Shown here piece by piece: positions 25,780-32,912 of a stretch of DNA of 35,723 nt. The notes beneath the pieces are model-generated. The model saw only the letters and a list, made by a program, of their open reading frames with translations. It searched no databases and was not told where the DNA came from. The position numbers and the translations under genes are program-made. Numbering within the stretch: the stretch's first letter is position 1; every line of letters starts with the position of its first letter. Source of the DNA: Gammaproteobacteria bacterium (GTDB lineage Bacteria; Pseudomonadota; Gammaproteobacteria; UBA6429; Thiohalophilaceae); contig JAGLTQ010000104.1 in assembly GCA_023135195.1 (NCBI GenBank), forward strand, positions 1 to 35,723, given 5' to 3'.

Positions 25780-26727
25780 ATGAAGTCGTATCCTTCTATC
25801 GCTAAAATTACCGTTTCTGTAGATCCAAAATTACAATTGAAACGGAGAATCACTCAAACCAGCTTTTTTTTACTTTTTATAATTACACCAATATTTGATC
25901 TTCTTCGATTAGATTTACATTTGGGGCACTTTATATTTTTAGGGCAAAACTGGACCCTGGGTCTGGATGCATTGCAAGCAGGTGAAGGCAGTGTGACCGA
26001 AGCAGTACTAAATATATTTCTTCGGGTTTTTTTACCTTTCTTTGGTCTGGCTACAGCCTTTCTATGGGTAGCGTGGAAATACGGTCGTCTTTACTGTGGC
26101 TGGTTATGTCCTCATTTTTCTGTTGTTGAAACGATAAATGGTTTAATGCGAAAAGCCAGCGGCAAATTTAGTATATGGGACAAAAAAAAATCTCTAAATA
26201 AAGTCGATGGCAGTAAAATTAAAACGGATAAAAGATATTGGTGGTTAGTTTACCTGGCTGTAATAGGTTTTGCTTTTTTATGGGCGGTGGTTTTTTTGAC
26301 TTATTTATTACCGCCAAAAGAGATTTATTATAATCTTGCGCACTTTAGTTTAACGCGTAACCAGATGTTCTTTATTGGGGTGGCAACTATTTTATTGTCA
26401 ATTGAGTTTATGTTTGCACGTCACTTCTTTTGTCGTTTTGCCTGTGCTGTAGGTGTATTCCAAAGTTTAGCCTGGATGGCAAACAAGCGCGCCATGGTAG
26501 TGAGTTTTGATAGAAAAAATGCAAAACAGTGCCAGGGTTGTCATGTTGCTTGTGAAGACGAATGCCCCATGCGTTTAAAACCTCGCTCAATTAAAAGGCA
26601 TATGTTTAATTGTACTGAATGTGGTCGATGTCTTAATGCATGCCAACAGGTTCAGTTAAAAAAAGATCAACCATCGTTGCTTACATGGCAAGATGGTCAA
26701 TCTGCATTTCAGGAAAGTGATCGCTAA
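25780..26727 (+). CDS. Membrane-bound polyferredoxin (CcoG/NapH/NosR C-terminal-like)
   Basis: The 315-residue protein has about four to five membrane helices, the cytoplasmic motif C106-G-W-L-C110-P, and a C-terminal ferredoxin domain. The two clusters in that domain are C251-x2-C254-x3-C258-x3-C262-P and C278-x2-C281-x2-C284-x3-C288. This is the plan of CcoG (RdxA), NapH and the NosR C-terminus, which move electrons across or along the membrane or reduce metal sites. The first cluster spacing (x2, x3, x3) is unusual. It sits between norQ and norD with no intergenic space, so it probably serves NO reductase maturation. It is not a NosR, since the FMN domain is absent. Confidence 0.85.
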   Translation: MKSYPSIAKITVSVDPKLQLKRRITQTSFFLLFIITPIFDLLRLDLHLGHFIFLGQNWTLGLDALQAGEGSVTEAVLNIFLRVFLPFFGLATAFLWVAWKYGRLYCGWLCPHFSVVETINGLMRKASGKFSIWDKKKSLNKVDGSKIKTDKRYWWLVYLAVIGFAFLWAVVFLTYLLPPKEIYYNLAHFSLTRNQMFFIGVATILLSIEFMFARHFFCRFACAVGVFQSLAWMANKRAMVVSFDRKNAKQCQGCHVACEDECPMRLKPRSIKRHMFNCTECGRCLNACQQVQLKKDQPSLLTWQDGQSAFQESDR

Positions 26728-28625
26728 TGGCTCTTAAAGCACCTAAGTTTATGCAAGCTTTACATCGACTGGTTGAGATAGAAGAACATGTTGGTTCTAT
26801 CTGGCATCGTTTAATTACATCTACTGCAAATGAGCGTTACCCGGAAGCCGCGATTTATTTAGATGATGTTCGTCGAAGTGTTGCAGTCATGTTTCGGGCG
26901 CTTGGTGGTGATGGCGCTCTTAAAATAGAATCTACAGCTGCAACAGAATATGCAGCACGGCGTACCTGGCGACAACGGTTAGCAGGCAGTAACAGACATG
27001 TTGAATTGAGTTGGCGTAATGAATCATCATTAAATTTGCCTGCATGTATAGATGTCTTTCCTGAAAAAGAACTTAATCGTGATCTTTATTTATGGCTTGC
27101 GGCATTGGCATCGGGTGATGCCGGCATTAAACAAAATGACTGGATTAGATACAATCAATGGCTTAGTTGTAAAGTATTAAAACGTTTCCCCGGTTTACAG
27201 GAACGTTATCAGCGATTAGTTGCAGCACAATTAGCTTTGCGTCCAGATATTAAAAAATTAAAAAAAGACGAGGCAGCGTTAGAGCGTGTCATTCAACAAG
27301 CACTGGATAATCCCGCTGAGGTTGTTGAGTACCCTGCCATGGATGATCAGAATTACATGCCACAACCGGTTTATCTCTGGTTGCATCCTTCTCCACCTTA
27401 TTCTGAAACAGGCATAATTTCTTCGCAGGACGATGATGTTATACCGGAATCTGAAGGTGAAACAATTGACCCGGAAGAAGAACGTCGTTATCGCGCAGAG
27501 CAAGTAGAGATGCCCAATGGTCAGGATGGTCTGGTATTGGATCGTTTTGAAAATATTTTTAGTTGGACTGAGTACATAAAAGTAGATCGTAGTACAGATG
27601 AAGATGAAGACCTGGAATCAGCAGAAGATTCTGCAAAAGATCTTGATCAGTTGAGTGTTGCTCGTGATAGTAAAAGCACGGCAAAACGTATCCGTTTCGA
27701 TCTTGATTTACCATCAGCTGAAAGTGATGACACTTTGATCGGTGAAGGCATCATGTTGCCCGAGTGGGATTATCGTAAATCTGAATTAGTGAAAGACCAT
27801 TGTTGTTTACAACCGATGGTTGCGGATACAGCAGAGGCCATTGAATTACCGTTAAGATTACGAAGCATTGCAAAACGATTACGTAGCCAGTTTGAAGCCT
27901 TAGTACCTTCACGAATCTGGTATAAAGGTCAAAAGGAAGGCAGTGAGGTTGACCTTGATGCTTACCTTGATTTTGTAACTGAACAAAAACAATCTCAAGC
28001 CGTTGCCGATCAAGGTATGTATCGAGAGTTCCGAGGAGGCTTTCGTGATATGGCCTGTTTATTACTGGCAGATTTATCATTATCAACAGATTCCTATGTT
28101 AATGATGAATCACGAGTTATTGATGTTATACGCGATAGCTTAATGTTATTTGCAGAAGCACTATCTGCTACCGGCGATCAGTTTGCTATGTATGGTTTTT
28201 CTTCTCGTTATCGCGACCATATTCGTTTCCATACCTTAAAAACATTCGGTGAATCTCATAATAATATTTCACGGGGCCGTATTAATGCGATTAAACCGGG
28301 TTACTACACCCGAATGGGCGCGGCTATTCGCCAGGCAAGCGAGGTGTTAAGTAAACAAGGGGCAAGTCAGCAATTATTATTACTGCTTACCGATGGTAAA
28401 CCAAATGATCTGGATCTATATGATGGCCGATATGGTATTGAAGATACTCGTATGGCATTAATTGAAGCTCGGCGAAAAGGTTTGCAACCCTTTTGTGTCA
28501 CGGTTGACGAAAAAGGCGGTGATTATTTACCTTATATGTTTGGTGCTGAAAATTTTGTGGTCATTCGTAAGCCGTCTGAATTGCCCCGTGAGCTACCCCT
28601 GCTATATGCACGGCTTACTAATTAG
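26727..28625 (+). CDS. norD: Nitric oxide reductase activation protein NorD (VWA domain)
   Basis: The 632-residue soluble protein is the NorQ partner for maturation of NorCB. A C-terminal von Willebrand A domain has the MIDAS motif D-L-S-L-S at 449-453, preceded by R-D-M-A-C-L-L-L-A. The later L-L-L-L-L-T-D-G-K-P-N-D contributes the third MIDAS loop. The middle region is acidic and low in complexity (about 235-330), as often seen in NorD/CbbO. It overlaps the iron-sulfur protein gene by one base. nirS follows after a 231-base regulatory gap. Confidence 0.94.
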   Translation: MALKAPKFMQALHRLVEIEEHVGSIWHRLITSTANERYPEAAIYLDDVRRSVAVMFRALGGDGALKIESTAATEYAARRTWRQRLAGSNRHVELSWRNESSLNLPACIDVFPEKELNRDLYLWLAALASGDAGIKQNDWIRYNQWLSCKVLKRFPGLQERYQRLVAAQLALRPDIKKLKKDEAALERVIQQALDNPAEVVEYPAMDDQNYMPQPVYLWLHPSPPYSETGIISSQDDDVIPESEGETIDPEEERRYRAEQVEMPNGQDGLVLDRFENIFSWTEYIKVDRSTDEDEDLESAEDSAKDLDQLSVARDSKSTAKRIRFDLDLPSAESDDTLIGEGIMLPEWDYRKSELVKDHCCLQPMVADTAEAIELPLRLRSIAKRLRSQFEALVPSRIWYKGQKEGSEVDLDAYLDFVTEQKQSQAVADQGMYREFRGGFRDMACLLLADLSLSTDSYVNDESRVIDVIRDSLMLFAEALSATGDQFAMYGFSSRYRDHIRFHTLKTFGESHNNISRGRINAIKPGYYTRMGAAIRQASEVLSKQGASQQLLLLLTDGKPNDLDLYDGRYGIEDTRMALIEARRKGLQPFCVTVDEKGGDYLPYMFGAENFVVIRKPSELPRELPLLYARLTN

Positions 28626-28651
28626 ATGAAGTATACGTATCGATACATTAC

Positions 28652-28692
28652 TTGATCAATATCAAGGTTTCTTACTCGAGAGCATGTATAAA
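28652..28692 (+). promoter_or_regulatory. FNR/DNR box and -10 element of the nirS promoter
   Basis: TTGAT-CAAT-ATCAA at 28652-28665 is a perfect box. A TATAAA hexamer at 28687-28692 is centred 31 bases downstream, predicting a start near 28700 with the box at about -41. This leaves an untranslated leader of about 157 bases before nirS. The leader contains a G-rich segment that can pair GGCCG (28733-28737) with CGGCC (28753-28757). Confidence 0.8.
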
Positions 28693-28856
28693 ATTAACTA
28701 ATCTTTTATTATAGGGCTTGGAAGTATTGAAAGGCCGGGTGGGTGTGTTTATCGGCCGCCATTTATATCCCCCTACTTATTTTAAAGGTTTTTTATAGAG
28801 CAATAGAATTTAGTTATAATGAATTTTTGGTAAACACAAAAAGCAGGAGTACTAAT

Positions 28857-30518
28857 ATGAGTACAAAACATTCGATAAAATATACGACAGCGATGTTAGC
28901 TGTCATCATAGGCATGGCAGCGTCTACAGGCGTTGCGTTTGCCAAAAAGAAATTTAAACCACTTAATGCGGCTGAGTTTGAGCAGGCAAAAAGCATGTAC
29001 TTCCAGCGTTGCGCAGGTTGTCATGGTGTTTTGCGTAAAGGTGCGACAGGTAAAAATCTGGAACCGCATGCAAACAAAGCTAAAAAGACAAAAGGTACGC
29101 TTAAATTAGGTACCAAGCGTCTTGCCAAGATTATCACCATCGGTACAGAAGGTGGTATGAATAACTTTGATGATATCTTCAGCAAAAAAGAAATCAATTT
29201 GTTAGCTAGATATATTCAGATGGAACCACCTGTTCCACCAGAAATGTCTCTGGCTTTAATGAAAAAACGTCATAAGGTTTATGTTCAACCTAAAGACTAT
29301 CCTACAAAGCCAATGCATGGTCGCAACTGGCAGAATTTCTTCATTGCCATCGAACGTGATAAAGGTTCAATCGCAATCATTGATGGTGACAAAAAAGAAG
29401 TAATTGCGCATATTCCTACCGGTTATGCAGTACACGTACTGAAAACAGTTGAACATCACCAAACCCTGAAAGCCAAAGACGCTGGTCGCTTCTGGTACAT
29501 CATGGGTCGTGATGGAATGATGACCAAGATTGATCTCTGGGCTATGCCTAAGAAAATGAAAGTGGCTCAGGTTCAGGTTGCTTATGACGCACGTGACGTT
29601 GCTGTATCAGGTGATGGCAAGTACGTTATCGGTGGCGGTTACTGGCCTCCTCATTTCGTTATTCTTGATGCTAAAACCATGACTCCACTAAAAGTCGTTT
29701 CTACTCGTGGTACAAACATTGATGGCGAGTATGTTAACGAGTCACGTGTTGCTGCCATATATGACACACCGATGGCACCTACATGGTTAGTGGCTGCGAA
29801 GGAATTAGGTCAGATGTGGCAGGTTGATTACTCTGATCTGGATAACATGAAGATCACCAAAATAGACTCAGCTAAGTATCTGCATGACGGTTTCTATGAT
29901 CCAACAGGCCGTTACTTCCAGATCGCTGCTAATGCATCTAACAAGATGGTCGTTATTGATACAGTGACACAAAAACTGGAAGCAATGATTGATGTTGATA
30001 AAAAACCTCATCCAGGTCCTGGTGCTAACTGGAACGACAGCAAGTGTGGCCCGGTTAGTGGCACAACTCATCTAGGTGTAGGTAAAGTGACAGTTTGGGG
30101 CAACGATCCAAAAGGTCATAAGAAAAATGCCTGGAAGATTTGCTACGAAGTTGATACCGACGGTGCTGGTGTGTTCTTACGTACTCATCCTAAGAGTGAT
30201 TATGTATGGATAGACCAGACTAAACATCCAGAGCCTAAAGTCCAACAGTCAGTAAAAGTCCTTGATAAGAAGACTCGTAAGATTGTTAAGACTATCCAGT
30301 TGACTACGAAGAAAGGCTATGCAGCTGTTCACTTCGAGTTCAATAAAGATGGTACTGAAGTTTGGGCCTCTGTATGGAATCGTTCAGACAGTCTGAAGCC
30401 TAACGGTGAAATCATTATCTTTGATGCTAAAACTTTGAAAGAAGTAGGACGCATTAAAGGTCTTTACGCTCCAACAGGTAAATTCAATGTGTATAACCGC
30501 GTTAATCACGTAACTTAA
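28857..30518 (+). CDS. nirS: Cytochrome cd1 nitrite reductase NirS
   Basis: The 553-residue periplasmic enzyme reduces nitrite to NO. The ATG at 28857 has a CAGGAGT ribosome binding site and starts a clean signal peptide (cleavage near A-F-A, about residue 29). A cytochrome c domain follows with C52-A-G-C55-H56 and a likely Met ligand at M101. The eight-bladed d1 propeller keeps the proximal ligand (G-Y-A-V-H, H193) and both catalytic histidines (Y-L-H-D-G, H343; T-T-H-L-G, H405), which correspond to His182, His327 and His369 of Pseudomonas aeruginosa. Against my recollection of that protein, there is an insertion of about nine residues just after H193, containing E-H-H. The C-terminus P-T-G-K-F-N-V-Y-N is canonical. 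An upstream in-frame GTG at 28743 is rejected as start. Confidence 0.97.
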   Translation: MSTKHSIKYTTAMLAVIIGMAASTGVAFAKKKFKPLNAAEFEQAKSMYFQRCAGCHGVLRKGATGKNLEPHANKAKKTKGTLKLGTKRLAKIITIGTEGGMNNFDDIFSKKEINLLARYIQMEPPVPPEMSLALMKKRHKVYVQPKDYPTKPMHGRNWQNFFIAIERDKGSIAIIDGDKKEVIAHIPTGYAVHVLKTVEHHQTLKAKDAGRFWYIMGRDGMMTKIDLWAMPKKMKVAQVQVAYDARDVAVSGDGKYVIGGGYWPPHFVILDAKTMTPLKVVSTRGTNIDGEYVNESRVAAIYDTPMAPTWLVAAKELGQMWQVDYSDLDNMKITKIDSAKYLHDGFYDPTGRYFQIAANASNKMVVIDTVTQKLEAMIDVDKKPHPGPGANWNDSKCGPVSGTTHLGVGKVTVWGNDPKGHKKNAWKICYEVDTDGAGVFLRTHPKSDYVWIDQTKHPEPKVQQSVKVLDKKTRKIVKTIQLTTKKGYAAVHFEFNKDGTEVWASVWNRSDSLKPNGEIIIFDAKTLKEVGRIKGLYAPTGKFNVYNRVNHVT

Positions 30519-30550
30519 GGAATACTTTAAGTTACTTAGCGAATGAAATT

Positions 30551-30579
30551 GAGCGGACGTACATATTGTATGTCCGCTC
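30551..30579 (+). terminator. Hairpin after nirS
   Basis: GAGCGGACGTAC (30551-30562) pairs with GTATGTCCGCTC (30568-30579) over a five-base loop, with one G-T wobble. The following sequence is T-rich but has no long T-run. It may be a partial terminator or a 3' stabiliser that raises nirS mRNA above that of the downstream genes. Confidence 0.6.
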
Positions 30580-30678
30580 TTCTTCTAACTAACCAATAAG
30601 CATACATATTACACAAGGGACTTTATGAAAAGGTTTCTTATGTAATATTAATTAACTATACAAAACTGGATGTAAATT

Positions 30679-32436
30679 ATGTCTATTTCATCAAAAAAGT
30701 TCGGTTTGATGTCTCGTAAAGTCATGTTCGGAACCACTCTTGGTGCTTCATTATTTTTTATGATTGTCGGTGTCATTTTCTGGGGTGGGTTTAATACCTC
30801 GATGGAAGTTACCAATACAATGGAATTTTGTATTTCCTGTCATGAAATGGAAGAAAATGTTTACAAGGAATACCAAAAGACCATCCACTACACTAATCGT
30901 AGTGGTGTACGCGCGACTTGTTCTGACTGTCATGTTCCTCGCCCATGGATACATAAAGTAGTCCGTAAAATTCAGGCCAGTAACGAGGTTTTCCATAAGG
31001 TTCTTGGTTCGATAGATACACCGGAGAAGTTTGATGCTAAACGATTAACATTAGCAAATAATGTCTGGCGTGGGATGAAAGCGACCGATTCTCGTGAATG
31101 CAGAAACTGTCATGATTTCGATTCAATGGCACCTGAAAGCCAGAAAAAACGTTCACGTAAACAACACGCATCAGCAATGGTAGAGGGTAATACCTGTATT
31201 GACTGTCATAAAGGAATTGCACACAAAAAAGTTCATGACCAACTCAGTGAAGAAGAGCTGGATGAAATGTCAAAACCTGTTGAAGGGGATAAGCGTCCAA
31301 TTGCACCGCAGTGGCAGGCATTTATTGATAACGGTAATAAGCTGGTTAAGAAAACAGATGAGACTAAAGCTTCAGTTGAAACTGAAGCAGCCAGTACTTC
31401 TGAAAAAGTTGATGAAACAAAACCAGCTGAAGCTTCCGCAGCTAAATCAACAGCTTCAGCATCAACTTCAAATATAGATTGGAGTGGTGTAACAGCAGCA
31501 GAAGTACCCTTATTCTTCCCCGGTCAGGCTTCAATGGAGTGGGTACTTAAAGGTAGTGACCACGGTGGCAAACGTGCTGTTATGACGGGAGATCGTTGTT
31601 TTGATTGCCATGAAGAAGAAGAAGTTGATATTGGTGAAAAAATTGTGTCAGGTGAAAAACTTGAACCAACACCCATTCCTGGTAAACGTGGCAGCATACT
31701 GCTAAAAGTGCAGGCAGCACATGATGCTAACAATCTCTATATGCGCTTCCAGTGGGATGATACCAAACATGCTACTGCCCCCTTTGTTTCGGGTGGCAAG
31801 ATGGATCCAAAAAACCCCATTAAATTTGCAATCATGCTGACAACAGATAGTGAAGAAAACCCTCAGGTTGAATTTGCTGAGCGTGCCGGCTGCTGGCAGA
31901 CTTGTCATCATGATGCCAATAACATGCCTCATCAACCGGACAAAGCATTATTAAAATCAAGTCCGTTGGCGAAGCAACTTGATCTTAGTGGCGGCTTTAC
32001 CAAGTACCTGAAAGAAAGCCGTACTGCGATTGAAATAGCCGGTAAAGATGGCAAAAAACGCGGTGGTTGGGACAAGCTGAAATCTAAAGCTGAAATAGAG
32101 GCTTTATTGAAGAAGGGCACATTCATGGACTTGTTACGTTACAAGTCTGGAACGGGTGAATCAGAAGATGGTTATATCCTTGCTGAACGTGTCATGACAG
32201 GTGGCCAGGGCGTAAACTTTACAGGTAGTCTGAAGGGTGGCGTCTGGACGGTTGAAATGACTCGCAAACTGACTTCTAAAGAGCTAGGTGATGTGAGTAT
32301 GGTAACTGACCAAATGTATAATATTGGTTTTGCCATTCATGATGATTACAGTGATAGTCGTTTTCATCATATTTCTCTTGGCCTCAAGCTTGGCTTTGAT
32401 GATGAAGATGCTGAAATTAATGCGATAAAAAAATAA
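30679..32436 (+). CDS. NapC/NirT-type tetrahaem cytochrome fused to an ethylbenzene-dehydrogenase-type haem-binding domain
   Basis: The 585-residue protein has an N-terminal anchor helix (18-37) and a NapC/NirT domain with four CxxCH sites (C51, C81, C141, C173). A low-complexity, Ala/Ser/Glu/Lys linker follows (about 220-265). The C-terminal part has one more CxxCH (C307-H311) and a CxxxCH (C405-H410). It also has the strand pattern of the cytochrome c-552/DMSO reductase-like haem-binding family that includes the EbdC gamma subunit (N-N-L-Y-M-R-F-Q-W near 351, H-H-I-S-L-G near 563). NirT normally carries quinol electrons to the periplasm, so this protein probably feeds NirS or the cupredoxin. 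The extra domain's role is unknown. The full-length reading frame is intact. Confidence 0.85.
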   Translation: MSISSKKFGLMSRKVMFGTTLGASLFFMIVGVIFWGGFNTSMEVTNTMEFCISCHEMEENVYKEYQKTIHYTNRSGVRATCSDCHVPRPWIHKVVRKIQASNEVFHKVLGSIDTPEKFDAKRLTLANNVWRGMKATDSRECRNCHDFDSMAPESQKKRSRKQHASAMVEGNTCIDCHKGIAHKKVHDQLSEEELDEMSKPVEGDKRPIAPQWQAFIDNGNKLVKKTDETKASVETEAASTSEKVDETKPAEASAAKSTASASTSNIDWSGVTAAEVPLFFPGQASMEWVLKGSDHGGKRAVMTGDRCFDCHEEEEVDIGEKIVSGEKLEPTPIPGKRGSILLKVQAAHDANNLYMRFQWDDTKHATAPFVSGGKMDPKNPIKFAIMLTTDSEENPQVEFAERAGCWQTCHHDANNMPHQPDKALLKSSPLAKQLDLSGGFTKYLKESRTAIEIAGKDGKKRGGWDKLKSKAEIEALLKKGTFMDLLRYKSGTGESEDGYILAERVMTGGQGVNFTGSLKGGVWTVEMTRKLTSKELGDVSMVTDQMYNIGFAIHDDYSDSRFHHISLGLKLGFDDEDAEINAIKK

Positions 32437-32474
32437 CTGTAAACCTACATGTTGAGGTGCAGTAAGACACGCTT

Positions 32475-32509
32475 AAAAGCCACGGGGTTAATGCCCTGTG
32501 GCTTTTTTT
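32475..32509 (+). terminator. Intrinsic terminator after the NirT fusion gene
   Basis: AAAAGCCACGGGG (32475-32487) pairs with CCCTGTGGCTTTT, with one wobble and a six-base loop, followed by a run of seven Ts. This is a standard terminator 40 bases after the stop codon. It separates the cytochrome from the cupredoxin-nirN pair, which should have their own promoter or depend on read-through. Confidence 0.9.
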
Positions 32510-32562
32510 GTGTATACTCAAGTTTGATTTTTGCTTCTTTCAGGATAGCTTGAGGATAAAAA

Positions 32563-32907
32563 ATGAAATTAAAATTGCTGTTGCTATTGTTTACGCTGAC
32601 TGTCTTTAATCAAAGTGCATTGGCGGGTGGAGACAATAAGAAAAACAGTGATCCTCTGGTGATAATAAAAGCGTTTAAATTTATACCTCAGGAAATCACG
32701 ATTAAACGTGGACAAAAAATAGTTTGGGAAAATCGTGAGAAACGTCAATATCACAGTGTCTGGTTTGAAGCGCTAGGTGAAGAGGAGCCGGAGGATTATT
32801 TATTCGCTGGTGATACTTATAAACGTGAATTTAAAACGGTTGGCAGCTTTCCTTATCGTTGTGGTCCACATCCAAAAATGACAGGTACGGTACACGTTAT
32901 TGATTAA
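32563..32907 (+). CDS. Periplasmic cupredoxin with an amicyanin-like copper loop
   Basis: The 114-residue blue-copper protein has a signal peptide (cleavage likely after S-A-L-A, about residue 21). Type 1 copper ligands are visible as H64 (Y-H-S-V), C100, H103 and M106. The ligand loop C-G-P-H-P-K-M has Cys-x2-His-x2-Met spacing as in amicyanin, shorter than the loops of plastocyanin and pseudoazurin. It is a likely small electron carrier, possibly the donor of NirS in place of cytochrome c551 or azurin, judging from its place between the NirT fusion and nirN. nirN starts five bases after its stop. Confidence 0.88.
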   Translation: MKLKLLLLLFTLTVFNQSALAGGDNKKNSDPLVIIKAFKFIPQEITIKRGQKIVWENREKRQYHSVWFEALGEEEPEDYLFAGDTYKREFKTVGSFPYRCGPHPKMTGTVHVID

Positions 32908-32912
32908 GTTAT

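Noticed and set aside
25780-26727. NosR
   Set aside because: It is far too short and lacks the periplasmic FMN-binding domain; only the C-terminal polyferredoxin part is similar.
28743-28856. In-frame upstream extension of nirS beginning with a GTG
   Set aside because: It has no ribosome binding site, would bury the signal peptide 38 residues inside the protein, and overlaps the likely leader. The ATG at 28857 has CAGGAGT and a proper signal peptide.
30606-30648. ATATTACA / TGTAATAT inverted repeat upstream of the NirT fusion gene
   Set aside because: The arms are AT-rich and widely spaced and do not match a known operator; there is not enough support to call a regulatory site.
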